64,000 nt of DNA from Rotaria sordida (taxonomy: Eukaryota; Rotifera; Eurotatoria; Philodinida; Philodinidae): the NCBI GenBank assembly GCA_905250125.1, contig CAJNOL010001124.1, positions 328 through 64,327 of the forward strand. Reading direction: 5' to 3'. Positions 1-16,359 of this stretch are shown piece after piece. The translations under genes were made by a program, and so were the position numbers. Every line of letters starts with the position of its first letter. Positions within the stretch are counted from its first letter, which is position 1. Under the pieces are notes generated by a model that ran no database searches, was not told where the DNA came from, and saw nothing but the letters and a program-made list of their open reading frames with translations.

Positions 1-359
1 TGAATATTCATATTAGAATTTTTTTCACATAATTTATTATAATGTTCTATTATTAAATTAATTATATCATTTGGTAAATTTATATTACAAATTGTTTGTT
101 TTATTTTATTACTAATATCTTCTAATTCTTTTATATTATCAACATCAACTTCATCTATTAACAATAGAACATTTTTTGTTTGTTCATTATTAAGTACATA
201 TTGAAATGCATTTGTTGTTATTATGAAAGCATCAGGAACATTAAAATTTCGTTGAAATAAAATTGCTAAATTTGCTCCTTTACCACCAACTATTTCTAAT
301 TCAGTAGCATGTTTCTCTTCCAAACTTACAACAAATGGTATATTATCACTCATAGTCAT
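1..359 (-). CDS. Phosphoenolpyruvate synthase / pyruvate phosphate dikinase-like protein, N-terminal part
   Basis: The minus strand is open from an ATG at 359 to the window edge, giving 119 codons of the N-terminus; the rest lies outside the window. The start is followed by a second in-frame ATG at 353. The protein has the hallmark of the PPDK/PEP synthase nucleotide-binding domain: an LEEKHATELEIVGGKGANLA stretch (GGKGANL), then NVPDAFIITTNAFQYVL, matching the family pattern LVGGKGANLGEL...VPPGFVVTT. Family members move phosphate between ATP, pyruvate and phosphoenolpyruvate. Such genes are patchy in animals and often look bacterial in origin, but this fragment has ordinary AT-rich host codon use. 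No intron is visible in the part seen. The function is a homology inference from the N-terminal domain only. Confidence 0.75.
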   Translation of the reverse strand, partial: MTMSDNIPFVVSLEEKHATELEIVGGKGANLAILFQRNFNVPDAFIITTNAFQYVLNNEQTKNVLLLIDEVDVDNIKELEDISNKIKQTICNINLPNDIINLIIEHYNKLCEKNSNMNI

Positions 360-2335
360 TTATTTAATTATATTGTCATATAAGATTTACTAAATTTCAA
401 AAAAAAAAGAAGTAAAGTTACATATTGATGAGCAATCTTTTTAGAGTATTTCATAAAATAAAACTTCGTATGACCTTCATTAGCAAGAAGAGCGTCCTGT
501 CTACCATTCTCTCTGGTTGAGTCATCATATCTCTATCGAGATGTCGCTATTAATCGATCAAAACATCAGCCAGAAATTTTAACATGAGAAGATTAGAATA
601 CTGCAAAAGAGATAATATTTTCTGCACTCCATATTTGATTAACGTTAGAGTACAGAAGATCTTTAGTTAACTAGTAGACTTTTGAATTATGTTGATATAT
701 CAAAGCTATTGTTTATAAGATCTTACTGTTAAATCTAGACTATTTTACTTTCACGAAAGTTGCCGAAAGACTTATGTAAATTCGAGAAAAATTTAGGACT
801 TTATATTTTAGTGAAACTTAATAACAAGGATCTGTAGTGATGAATTTGCTTCTATATCATATTTACCTGATGTATTTTTGATTGTCCACTGTATTAATTG
901 AATGGTCGTAAGGAGATAAATATCGGTATAAACCTTCGAATAGATATTGAGAGGAATATTTAAATATACAGGTAAGTGTAATAAACGGTGATATATATAC
1001 CTGAGATAAATAGCATATTTTGTGTTCTACATACGTTTTGGCATGTGTCGAATAAAAAAGTACGATGACATGCGTAATACAAAAATAGAATGAAATTAAT
1101 AAAAAAATACGCATATACAAAATAAACTCATTGTTCTGACAAGAGAGCTTTGCTAAGTGATAAATCACATTTGAAATGAGTATTACATCATTAAAACCTA
1201 TTGAGACTACAGGTAGAATAGATAAGACTTGGACCAAAGCTAATCGACATCTGACAGATACATTCAATATCATAGTACAGTTTTCAAATTTTTAAGTATA
1301 CTGTTTAGTTTCTCACATAAATAGCAACAAAAAAGAAAAGAGATCATCTGAAATTTCACAAAAAAACAAGTGATCGAGGATTCACTTGGTGTCTTTCTAC
1401 TTTTAAAATCCGATCAATTTCGCTAAGTGTACATTTGCTTTTTGCTGATGATACTGGAATAGAACACAATGTTGGTCCCAAACGTCATGATTTTGAATAC
1501 ATACTTGAATACTTTTTCCATCATGATAATACATGTTCATCTTTTTGATAGTTCATTTTTCTCTCCATTCATAAACACGAACACTTCAAAATTGGCTCAA
1601 GTCTCAATAGAACCTGTCTAATGATTTAAGACTCATCTCAAAATTGAAAATTACATAATAAGATATTAGTAATATTTGACTCTATCATATACTGTTTCGA
1701 TATAGATTATTAAAATGACTCTAGATTTATTTCAATGATTAAAAATTTGATATAGTTTTGTACTAATATTTCTTTTTCTAAAGAGTGAAAACATCATATG
1801 TCTTTTCAACAAAGACAAAAAAAATGAAGTATATTTCAATTCCATTTCGAAATATTTTTTTTTTCAATAAAACATTCAAATTGAATCAATCATTTTTCCA
1901 TAAAACTTAATTTCAAAAAAATGAATATATTATGTTATATATATATATATATATATATACCAGTTTTCAATCAAGAAAAACTTCCAACTAACCATATAAA
2001 AAGAAAAACAAACAAAAGACGCAAGCGCACTTACATAAAAATGTTGAATATAAATTCAATTAACCACAGTGATACATGACCGTATATAGAAATAAAGGAA
2101 AAAAAGAAAATCGAATGCAATAAAGAGTTATATATATGACTAGAACTACTCGCGCGCGCATGCATTTTAAATAGTAGAAATTCTCCAAACCAAGATAATA
2201 ACCAATGAATAAGATATACAAACCGGAATTGAAACATTCAAACATACAATACGAACACACAAAAGAGAACAAAAAAAAAACAAAAAAACAAAAACAAGTC
2301 CGAAAACAAACTATTGCAAATATAAAAGATCAATC
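360..2335. other. Intergenic region, no supported gene
   Basis: AT-rich spacer between the PPDK-like gene and the 3' end of the PIP4K-like gene. It holds a (TA)n microsatellite near 1937-1960 and A/T runs. A 136-codon hydrophobic minus-strand frame at 863-1273 has no recognisable motif and no convincing splice partners, so I do not call it a gene. Confidence 0.6.
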
Positions 2336-5300
2336 TTAGATGAAATGTTTATCAATAAATTCTAAAAAACGTCGAGCATAAACTTCTGGTCGAACAGTTG
2401 ATATACCATCAGCATCTGAACCAGATAATTTTGTTTTTGCAACATGTGCACTTTTTTTTTTCATTCCATAATTTGTTAAAATATCTATTATACCAAGACT
2501 ATATAACTCTCGTCGTGTTGATGCTTAAATAAAAAAAAAAAAAAAAAAATTTTTTTTCGTTTTCGTAATAAAGAAAAACTTACATTCTGCACTTCGCATT
2601 CGAAATGGTTCCTCGAATGAAGTATCATCACCTAATTGTGTTGGACTTTCTTAAGAAAAAAACAAATTTTATTTTTATTAGTTAATAAAAAAAAAAAAAC
2701 ATCAACAAACTAATTTACCTGATCCATCCGATGATTCATTACCAGATAAATCAGATGTATTCATATCTACAATTGATGCTCGTCTTTCACGTTCTAAATA
2801 AATAAAATTTATTTAAAAAAAAAAAAATAATAAATCAATTCTTACCTAAACCACCTTGATCAAGATCATGAATACCAATCAATAATGAATAACCCATTTT
2901 ATGTTGATTTACAAGAAACTATATAAACACAACAAAAAAAAAAATTGTTTTTTTTTTATAATAAAAAAATGCTTTGAGAATTTCTTGTTTTTTTTTTTAC
3001 ATTAACATCACGTTTAAGTCTTTCCATAAAAATATGTTTTTGTTCAGAACCTAATTCGATAATTCGTTGTTTTTCTAAAAAATCATTATCTTTTAATGTT
3101 GGACATGGATTTAATTTTTCTTTATCTGTTGCATATCGATCAACAGTTGAACCCTAAAAATATTCATTGAATTTCAAAAAAATATAATTTATCATTTACC
3201 TTAACATCATATTTATAATGTATTTTTAATTTACTTGAAAATATATTACGCATAACCAATATATAATTTTCTTTATCATCAACTGTAAATCTGTACATAG
3301 CATAATAATGAGGAAGTAATGTATCACCTTGATATTCAACAATATACTAAAATCAATAGATAGAAAATTGAAATATCTCATATGAAACGATCATAGATTA
3401 ATCCAAAAAACTTTACTCTTAAAAAATCGGTTTTTTTTTTAGGGGATTCTGGAGGATCGATACCATTTGGAACTTCTCATTCGATTATAAGAGTATTAGT
3501 TCGTACTCTATCACATCGCTAACGAATGAACAAAATGAGTTTTATATTTCATGAAAAGATAAGAAAAATTTGAATGTCAATTTTTTTCTAGTTCGAAAAT
3601 GATAACACTAACGAGGAAACCGCATCAAGTGACTAAAAGCTTTTGAAGTGATATTTTTTGTCTATAGATAGAATCTAGTGAGATTAAAAGAATAAGTCCC
3701 CATAGGCCTTTCTTTGTAAGAATTTTTTGACAAGTAATTTTAACTTTACCAATATGAAGAATTCAATTAGACTATTTTGTATATAAAATTTCAGATCATA
3801 TTCTCTTAGGATTTTTCTAATCTATAGTTCGCCTGATTATGTTAGTTGATAGTCATGTTAAAACGAAAGGCATGTTGTTTTCCTTTTTCTTTTTTTTTTG
3901 GCAAGTATATTCTCAATTAAGCTTAGCTCTTTATCTTATCATATTGAATATCAATAAATAAAATTATTCTTTGATTGCTTTTTTTTTTATTGCTGATTCC
4001 TGTGAGATAAACGTCCTGAGAGATTTAATATTTTTTGTACTAATATTTTTTATTCATAAGTAGATTTCAATCAAGCTAAAAAAATAACCTAAATGAATAA
4101 GCGGTTTATAGGCATTGCTTTCCACATTTTGATTATTTAACTAATAATACAAAAAATATTCGGCTTTTTTTTTTTTTGTAAATTTGATAAATTCAATATA
4201 ATTTAATTTCAAATACATACTCTATGATATTCTGGTAAAATATGATGAATTTGTTCGACATCTTCTTTTGTTATGCATTTAAGTATAAAACGACGATCCA
4301 TTGATTGATAATAAGTTATATTAGATTTTGCTGTTTCACTTAAAGGTATTGGTGGTTCTGTAAGTGAATCCTTTACAACAAAAAAAAATCAATCGATTAC
4401 AATATTTGTTTATATTAAAAATTAGATAAAATAACTTACTCGAAAACTATTATCGTGTACTTTCCAATATTCACGGAAAGCTCGAAATACAAGTGGACAA
4501 TATTCTTTTACTTTGAAATGACTTGGCATTACTTCTCTAATAACAAAAAATTCAATTAGAAAAAAAAAAGAAAATATTCTTTTGTTTATTTAACAAACAA
4601 ATAAAGCAAAGAATTAATAATCGCATTAGTATTCATAGAAAAAAAAAAAAAACATGACTTTAAAATTGAAAAAGTAAACTAATACTCATGTATTAGAATA
4701 TCAGATTGACTATAATCTTTCTTTTAAATAAATAATATTATATATCAATATAGTTTATTATTTCAACATGTAGAAATATTTGAGATATGTTTTCTACATA
4801 TGAACAATCAATGTATTTAAAATTTTGTAATTTCAAAGTTTTTAGTTTTTCGAATTTCTAAGTACTTGACCTTTTTCAAAAAAAAAACATATGTATTAAA
4901 TGCCAAGAATAGTTTACAAAGATAAAAAAATAATTATCTTTCCTTTTCGAATGAAATTCAATTCTTTATAGGTTGAATGTATTCATTACAAACACCATAT
5001 AGAAAGAAAAAGTACGTTTTGAAAATTAACAACATATGTACTAATAATGGTTACACCTTGAAAAAGAAATGCATCTAGTGATAAAATAACTATTCTAAAA
5101 ATAAGATAAGTGTGTCTTTTTAAAATCTTTATCTACGAACTTGTTAAAATTTTGATTATCAATACGAATTTTTACACAGGCTTTGAAATGTTCTGGTAAT
5201 AGCATAACTGGTATATTAACATTTTCCAATTCATGAATCTACATAAATGAATAATTATTCTAGACTTGTTTCTTTTTTTTTTTTTAATTAAAACAATTAC

Positions 5301-5421
5301 TTACAGTGAAATTCACACCCCACATAAGTACAGAAAGTAATGGATCATTAGCACGAAATAATTTATGTTTTTGATGACGTACTTTAAATTTTGATTTAGT
5401 TTTTATTTTATGTCCTTCCAT
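2336..5421 (-). CDS. PIP4K-like (type II phosphatidylinositol phosphate kinase) protein, probable pseudokinase
   Basis: Ten exons join to 387 codons plus stop (5305-5421, 5141-5238, 4440-4536, 4221-4370, 3200-3346, 3001-3153, 2846-2918, 2719-2793, 2584-2649, 2336-2523), close to the usual 400-420 residues. Introns are GT-AG; one donor is an unusual GTTCGT. Family landmarks in order are [80 protein letters not shown] and [12 protein letters not shown]. The last blocks fit type II (PI5P 4-kinase) better than type I. The ATP-site Lys (K135) and the Asp of IID (D339) remain. However, the glycine-rich loop position reads [10 protein letters not shown], and the catalytic MDYSLL motif reads MGYSLL (G263). 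The frame is intact, so this looks like a conserved low-activity or scaffold paralogue rather than a dead gene. Loss of activity is inference. Confidence 0.88.
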
Positions 5422-6789
5422 TAAAGACAATTTTTAAATTTTACTTTTTTTTTTCTTTCTCTAAAATTAAATATTTGTTAGTTACCTTGGTAGAATAAGT
5501 CATGCGTTAAAAAAAGAAAAACAACAAAATAACAAGTATCGTCTATTTATTGTTATGAGAAAAGAAAAGATATGAAGTAGAATACAATAATAAAACCAAA
5601 GAATTTTGAATCATTTGTTTTTTCTTTTCCATGTTAGGTTGTCTTTAGTATGTGTAGGCGTCTACATCTGACTTAAAGACGTATGAATAGTTAGTTAAAG
5701 TACGTATCAATGGTTTATTTAAAGAAACCAATCAGAAAAAAAACGAAATATTAATTAAATGCAAAATTTTGATTTTATTTTAGATAAAACTTAATCTAAA
5801 CTACTAAAGAAAATATATAAAATTATTCGAACATAAAAATATAAATCTATTTTTCAATAGATGACAGTAGATATTGGTCAAGATGCAGAAATCGACAGTA
5901 TAAATAAAAATCAAAAGTGAAGATGAAGAAATTCAATTTTAAAAATGTCAAAAACAGTTCAACATCGTTATTTGAAATAAGGCTAATATTTTTCAGATGA
6001 AAATTGTAGAAGTTAACATGCATCCAAACTCAGGATTGGGGGAAGTGATGACTCAGACGGCCGACCAAAAGATTTTTTATAAAGCTGGTTAGGTCTGCGG
6101 TGCTGTTTCTCGTTTTTTTTTTACTATTGGTGAGCACAAAAAAACAATCAAATGCTGTAACTTCATTTGAGAAAAACGACAAATTTTTCAAGATTGAGGC
6201 GCAGTTCACTTCTTTGGCCTTCCTGTACAAACTCATTGGTATAATAACGGTTATTTTTTATTGTTTTCTCACTCTAAGCATCAGATACTTTGATAATCTG
6301 ATGTACTCTAAATATAGTAATAAATAATAATTCAAATCTAAATTAATCATTGTGGATCTTCGTGATTGTCTCAATACCTAAGTGAACCATAACATCCAAC
6401 TTTTCTTATTGATATTTTGTGATAGAATACTATCGCTTCAGGTTTCTATCTGCAGAAAACGAGAGTTACGATAATTGTTTTCATCGAGACAAAAACCGAC
6501 TCAAACTGTTTAATGCATGCCTATGTGAAAGTAAAATTCCTTTTATTCACAAAGTGGAAAATATATACACCGAAGCCTAATATATTAACACGTGAAGAAC
6601 AACGGAAAGTTTGAAGTTTTATTCCACAATACAATTCATAGGCGACGGACCTACAAAGTTTGGGTAAAGCAAAATCTATCCTAGATTCACGCTTCGTAGA
6701 CTAAGGCATATTCAAACACTGTTCTTATTCGATCAGATTGGTAGATCTGAGCAGTGCGTCACATCTTTTGTACAAAATACCAATATTTT
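5422..6789. other. Intergenic region, no supported gene
   Basis: Spacer upstream of the PIP4K-like gene. Short overlapping frames at 6030-6327 occur on both strands and lack motifs. I see no RNA gene or clear regulatory element. Confidence 0.55.
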
Positions 6790-6794
6790 TCGGC

Positions 6795-7225
6795 GATTAA
6801 TGAGAGAATTTGTCTAATTGATAATCTCCATTCGAGCTCACAGGTAGGAATCATAGTGTAGATAAAAATCCTGGAAGAGTTCATGCCACTAGACCTTTCA
6901 TCTCGAGTTATGGTCATTTTTGGAAACTTGTAGCAGGATATCACGAGAATCAAAAATAGCCAAGTTTTTAGGTATACAATATTTTAAGACGAAATCATCC
7001 GTTTGAACTGCAGCTTTTAGGCTATTGTTGAGGAGAATTTCAAGCCGAAACTTCTCGTTTCGATTTTTCTCGTGATCTCCTGCAATAATCGGAAAGTTCA
7101 GTAAAATGACTATAACTCGGAAAGAATGGTCTAATGGTACGAATTCTTTCAAGATTTTTGTCTACCCTATGAGTCCTATCTAAAGTCTCAAACGAAGGTT
7201 ATCTCTCGAACATATTCCCTCATGA
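6795..7225. mobile_element. Fold-back (inverted-repeat) element, MITE-like
   Basis: The left arm around 6860-6960 and the reverse complement of 7060-7165 align over about 100 bases. Shared words include TTCATGCCACTAGACC / TTCGTACCATTAGACC, CGAGTTAT.GTCATTTT and AGGA.ATCACGAGAA. Similarity continues more weakly out to about 6795 and 7225. There is no coding frame. This is a non-autonomous fold-back element or relic; ends and target duplication could not be fixed by eye. Confidence 0.6.
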
Positions 7226-7682
7226 GATTATATTCCCTATTAAACATTTTCCACCGCAAAGAAGCTCAAAGCGCAACATCTTTTTTTTGTAGAATATTTC
7301 CACTTTACCCACGAGGCACTAAGTTTATTTCATCTATGTAACATTCAAATAAACGTTTTCTCTTATTTGTAACTTTCAAAATGAGAATCTTATCAAAAAA
7401 AAAGAAAAATGTTGAGTCTATCCTAAAATCAAAACATTCCGCTGCCTATAATCCAACTCATTAGCAGTAATAAAGAATATAAATCAATAAATAAAAAACA
7501 AGAATCATTTTTTATTAATATATTTTATTTTATTTTATTTTATTTAAATTGATCAGGTAAACACATTGAAATTTCTAATAATCCTATACATTCAATAGTT
7601 CACAGGAAATACACATACATAACAAATTTGTCAATATAATGAACGAACAAATTCAGAAGAAAAAAAAAGACAGAAAAAGTTG
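7226..7682. other. 3' flank of the Ovo-like gene
   Basis: AT-rich spacer with TATTTTATTTTATTT runs just downstream of the Ovo-like stop codon. No separate gene is supported. It probably carries the 3' UTR and polyadenylation signal of the minus-strand gene. Confidence 0.5.
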
Positions 7683-10207
<2,525 letters not shown>

Positions 10208-13200
10208 TTCGAGTGGCAGAAGTGATAATGATGCGACTTGATCATTAATCTTTTTTTCCTCGTTTTTTTTTTTTTTTTTATAACCAATCAGTTTTCTTTT
10301 CTCTCTCTCTCTCTTCTTTTTTCATTTTTATAAAATAGATGATCGTATATGAAATATTTTCGTATGTCTAAGAATAGAGAACACATAAACTAGATTTTCT
10401 CTATTTTATGATGAAATAATATAGATGTTCTTTGAAGGTGTCCGGAGATAACATTTGACTTATCATAAAAGAAAAGTGAATTCTTTAGAATATAATTAAG
10501 AAAAAATTTAAAAAAAAATTTTTTTGTTTTTCATTGGAGAATAATCGATTTTTCACTCTATAAAAAAAAAAAAAACATTGAGATTTGACACACATTCATA
10601 ATAAACGATTTATTTGGTTAATTATCAATTTCATTAATTTTTGGTAATTCATATGTTCAAGTAGTCAACATTGGGGGAAGAGAGTGTAACGAGTTTTTTT
10701 CTAAAATTTTGATTTCATTGGGAAAGAAAACAAAAAGTTTTCTTAATTCGAAAGAGTGTCACATCATCTTTGTATATATCCGTATGAAAATTATTTCACG
10801 TTATCCCATTCAGAAAACCAAAACGAGTTTTGTAGGACTTTAAAAGTTCAAATATAATGCTGACTTAAAATCTTGTATTATGCTCGACGCATCGTTCCTT
10901 CTATCTTGCGGAAGGGAGGTATTTTGAGTCAAATAGATGATAATTAAAATGACGGTAGTGAATTCAAAGAGGGAGGAAAGGTTTCGCTCTTTGAAAATCA
11001 TAGATCTACTATTGTAAAATAATAAATCTGCATTCCATTATTCAACAAAATGAACAATTGATTAATATGAAAAGTACTATTTTTTATTGACTTAACAATT
11101 CTTCAAAGTCTTACATTATAGAATGATTTTAAAATTTCTTTCCAAATAGAAATAAATCTATGATAGTTATAATTTATTCATTTTAATTCAAATAAATAAA
11201 CTGTCTTTTTTTTTTTATAATGATTCAAGTATAGATATTTATCAAAATTTATTTGAACTTATCATCGTATATATATATATATATAGGTGCGATTAATTGA
11301 ATATTGAAGATGAGTATTTGTCCAAAAAAGATGTGTCAATAAATATCAACAAAGAAGAGATATTTTGTTTCCCAAATATCGCACATCATAACAACTGATC
11401 AATAAATAAAACGATGTCCACATTCTACGTCAATGTGACAGATCACTGATCTTCTTTTCAATAAATCACGCAAAATAAAAAACAAAAATATTCTTCTACT
11501 TCTTCTTCTTCTGATTGGCATCGTTTATTAACATTCGACTATCCAAAAATCATATGAATGAGAAAATAAGCACGCACATATACAACAGAAATCAAATCAC
11601 CGTAACGAAATGAGTTGACTACTAATCGACATTAACACACATGCTGTTTGTTTGTACAGCAAGACGAAAAAAAAAAAAAGTTCATCTTCATATAATCTAC
11701 TTACTATGTATCTATCTTGAACTAAAACATGGTTCGATGCAAATGTCAAACGTGTCTATATATATATATTGTTAATGATTGAATACAAGGAGAAATAACT
11801 ACTGCATACTAACCGCTTGATGTATATATATATATACATCAAAAAATGTGTATGCTTCCTTCATAAATGAATTATCTAATATTTTAATCATGTTACCTGT
11901 ATGTGTATATACCTATATATATATAGATATACTTGATTGATTGATGTATATACAAAAAAATCCTCTTTTTTCATTATTAATTAAAACTGTATAAGGTAAC
12001 AACAACATGCGTGTCGATAACTAACGAACTGTAACCATTTAGTGCTTTTTTTTTTTTTCTTTAAATTATGTTGATTAATAAGACAACTATACGCCTAGAG
12101 GGACTTGTATATGTGTATATATAATATCATTTAACTTGACAATTTGATTGCGTCAACAACAAGACAGAGAGAGAGAGAAAGAAGTGATCGTCGTTAACAC
12201 TTAGATACCTGCTGTGTGTATTCGTCGTCTTTAAGATGACACTCGTGATGATAACGGATAACTATTCATTCCCAAATGACTTTTGTACACTTGGTAGACG
12301 ATGAAGAACACTCTTATATACATATTATTTCGTCATTGCTAGTTTACGCAAAAAAAAAAAAAAAAGAAAATTTGATGATGATGATCATGAAAGATAAAGC
12401 AAGGAAATCAGAGACCGACAAATTAAAAGTAATTATATAAGATGCATTAAAAGAAAATATCGAACAGAATTTTTTGATTTCATTAAATGATACATGATTC
12501 AATAGAACGTCATTGACTGATTGAAAATATGTACTTGAAATGTTTTGCTGTGAAAAAATACAGAAAATTGATTAGTTATAAAGAAACTTTAGATTTAAAC
12601 TATATACTATTATTTTATTTTTATGAAATCAATTTATTTGGATTCACCGTTGAATAATTACATTTTGACACAAGTCAATTTATATTTTATTATCTAGACC
12701 TTCGGATCTTACAAATCTATTTTCTTTTTAGTTTCAAATAAAATAAAAACTTCATTTACACTATTATCATTCAAATCGTCAGTTGATAAGAATTATCTTC
12801 CTACTTCTCAAATCAAGATTTTCTCAATATTTATAAATGCATTCGTATTTTGAGCTATCGAAATTCCATTTAACATGAAAAAAAAAACTCAACTAAATGA
12901 CATCGATTTTTAGTAAAAATATTTTTCGTCGAAATTTAATTTGAAAATGATTGATTATAAATATTTTCATATTGTAATCTAATATGTCGAGAGTTTTCAT
13001 GATTTCTGGAACAGAATGACCTCAATAGAATAATACAGTAATATTCTTATTATTAACATATTTTTACATACTTTAATTATCGTAACATTATTAGTTTTAT
13101 GTTTCCGACTAAATTGAACTATTCTTCTTAGAATATTAAATAAAATAATCGTTTTAAAGCACCCACGATCCCTTGAATAAAAGTTAATTTTTGTCAAAAA

Positions 13201-13977
13201 TATCAAAATTAAGATAAATGTATGGGAAGATTGTTCGTCTTTCACAGACGGTATGGTTTTTTTTATCGGTATCTCATTTTTGACCAAAATTTTTCTTAAA
13301 AAATATTCTTATTTTGAAAAAAACGAAAAATGTTTTTTTATTTTTAAATTAAGCGTTGATTTTATATACAAATAAATATATGAATGGATACCCTTTTGTT
13401 TTAGAGCATATTTTGAGACATTGAACTTATTGCCTTGTTTTTTTCTGCATAGAAAGTAAACATATAAAAAACAAGGACTCTGTAATGCCCTGCATTCTGA
13501 TAAAAAAAGAAAAATTTAAATATATAGAATGAGCCTTGGGCAGAGAAATTTCAATTGCCAAATGAGTTGTTTTTGACTCTTGTTTGGTGAATATTTCACT
13601 CAAATGTCATGCTTTCAGCATGCATCTAGGCTGAGATCGATTTTTGATAGGGAGGAGGAGGAGGAGAATCTTAACATTAGCAAATTCTAGTTCAAATATG
13701 AATATTGATATTTTTGCTTAAACTAGTCAAAAAGAAAAGGATATGTAATGAGAAAATCAACTTTCCTATTTCAATTCTACTTATTTCTTTCGATACAATG
13801 AAAGAAAAGAAGAAAAAAAAAAAATCAAAAATATTGAAGATATCTACTACTTAATTCGATAATAATACATGAGAAAGTTTAGGATAGATATATGTATAGA
13901 AGAAACATATTTATTATTATTATACAATAGTTTTTTGTTATTATTATTAGTATTATTTTTTGAACATTATATGTTAT
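10208..13977. other. Long intergenic region with microsatellites
   Basis: Spacer upstream of the Ovo-like gene and downstream of the GPCR. It contains a long T run and a CTCTCTCTCT tract near 10262-10313, and TA tracts near 11269-11284, 11756-11768 and 11823-11837. No frame with recognisable motifs was seen. Part may be promoter sequence for the Ovo-like gene. Confidence 0.55.
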
Positions 13978-16359
13978 TTATTTTTCAGTTAACATCAATG
14001 AATTTGATAAATCTTTATTGAATTTTTTTGAGTTATTTTTATTATTATTATTTGTTTGTTGTTTACGTCGAGTTGAACTAACACGTAAATGTGTTATTGA
14101 TGTTCGACTTGTTATACTTATATTATTATTATTAATACCATTATGTATTGTTGGTTGTCGTGGTATTTGTTGTGATAATAATGCTGCATCAAGACGCATT
14201 TCATTTAAACGCCATTGATCAAAACAATCACAACGCCAACGCATTTTTTCAATTAAAACTTTACGAAAACTTCGTCGAGATATAACATATAGAAAAAAAT
14301 ATAAACTATAATGAAGTAAATAAAAAACTTCGGCAACCATTCTTCCTGATTCAATATATGCCGATGGTATTTTACCACGTACACGTATTATACAAACAAT
14401 TAACCAAAGAATAAAATATGGAAAATTTAATATACCAAATGTTATTGATATAACAACAAGCATCCATGTTACTTTATCATTTTCTAATTGATTTTTAACA
14501 ATCATATTAACATAATCTTTATTTGCATTATCAACTTTTTTTGTTTGATTTAATTCTTGTTGTTGTTTACGTAAACGTCCAGCACGTAATAATTGTCGAA
14601 CAGTTAATATATTAACAATACAAACAATTAATATTGGAAATGTTAATGTTAAATTTCCATAAATAATTGTTAAATAAAAATAAATTTTTTTAAATTTATT
14701 CATTATATCACATTCAGGTAAATGATGTTTTTCATCAACACTTACATCAGACATAATAAATGAATAAAATGGTATTAAAAATGATATAACTAATATAAAT
14801 AAACATATTCGTCTTGCACTACGTGGATTACAAAGTACAGATGTTTGTAAAGGAAAATATACAACAATAAGACGTTCTAATGTAAATGCAACAACTATCC
14901 AATGAGCAGCAAAACGTAATGTATGACGAAAATATGTTGAACCTATAAGAACAAAATAAATATTTTTAACAAGTATATGTACTCGAAAAATTTCTCTAGT
15001 ATATTTTCATATATTGACTAAATTATTATCAGAACGCAATTCCTCAAGTAAATCATAAGTAACTAAAAGCACTCGAAACTACTTGAATAATCAAAAGCAA
15101 TCAAAGAATCCTGTTGACAAGACGAATTTTTATTACATTAGGACAAATTGAGAGAATAGCTTAAATTTCATTTGCAAGTTCATACAAATTTTTATTACAA
15201 TCAATTAAAATCTTAATCGATTTGCCTCATATATTGATATAGAACTCAAGAAATATATTAAAATTTAGTTTTATTTTTTTCAAGTATTATTATATTTTTC
15301 AATATAAAAATAGAAATTCTAAATTATTTTGTCATTTTTTTTTAGAAGGCATATAAATCTTCTTATGTCAAATGTTCTTCTTCATTTTTACTCTATAAAT
15401 TTTTATACATTTAATTTAAATGAATGTATAGGATTGAAAAAATTTTTTCCTATCGGTTGATTTCCTTGAGCAATAGACATGGCTTTTAGTTAATTATTTA
15501 ACTTTTGAAATAAAAAAAAAGAAATCTTTTTTTTGTTTTTGCCTTTTTGATTAATAACTTACATTTACAGAGTGGGCGTGATAAATCGACAAGATTTAAT
15601 GGTAAATCAACATTAAAATCATGTACAAGTGATCGAAGAACTTCATCGCAAAAGAAATTAAATAATAGTAAAGCCACTATAAAACTCACTAAATAAAATA
15701 GAAAATTTTCAATTATAAATAATAATACAAAATTATTTAAAATATTTCTATTTGATGTTATAATCAAATGAACTCTTTTTTTTTGCTTTTTGTATTAGTA
15801 ACTGAATAAATAATTTATCTATTTCAAAAAAACTATTACTTAAAAATTCATAAGATCAACTTCAGGAAAGGTTTGGAGTTTTTTGTTTTTTTTTAATGAG
15901 TTCAAAAACAAAAATTTATCTTGAAGTTAATTATGTTTGTTCTAAGTGATATTTCTTGATGTTATTTTTTTCGAGATAAAAATCAATCAGTTCATTTAAT
16001 TATACACAGATTGGAGATATTTTATTTTTGCTTTTTTTTTTTTTTTTTTATTGTATAATTATTAATTATTCTAAAAGAAAATTTTTTTCTTTTTACTTGT
16101 AATCAAATATTCATTAGATGAATTTCGTCGGATTTTTGTTGATGAAAAAACTTTTATTGAAAGTAAAGAACCAATCATACCTAATAAAATAATTATTAAT
16201 AAGAAAAATAAAACAAAATAATAATTTCTTACCAACAATAACAAGAATAATACTTGAATAAAATCGAAATAATTGACAACCATGTTTAAATTGTTTAGCA
16301 AAATTATCTGTATCGGGAATATTAATTAATACAGTTGTTGACTCTATTGTTGTGTTCAT
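13978..16359 (-). CDS. Class A (rhodopsin-like) G-protein-coupled receptor, peptide-receptor type
   Basis: Four exons (16233-16359, 16097-16180, 15563-15688, 13978-14942) join to 433 codons plus stop. The N-terminus MNTTIESTT offers an N-glycosylation site. TM1 runs into SSTKIRRNSSNEYL, the usual first intracellular loop. The conserved TM3 cysteine region is LCKCSTYFRHTLRF. The DRY-equivalent motif is FTLERLIVVYFPLQ (E135-R136). TM6 is WMLVVISITFGILNFPYF, and TM7 ends HYSLYFFLYVISRRSFRK. The CK...Y...W.V..FTLERLIVV..PL pattern resembles invertebrate neuropeptide (FMRFamide/myosuppressin-like) receptors. The NPxxY motif is not canonical. The C-terminal tail is rich in Asn, Ser and Thr. The ligand is unknown; the family call rests on these motifs. 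Confidence 0.83.

Noticed and set aside
863-1273. 136-codon hydrophobic minus-strand frame, possible GPCR remnant
   Set aside because: No conserved receptor motif, no splice partners, and hydrophobic runs are expected from translated AT-rich DNA.
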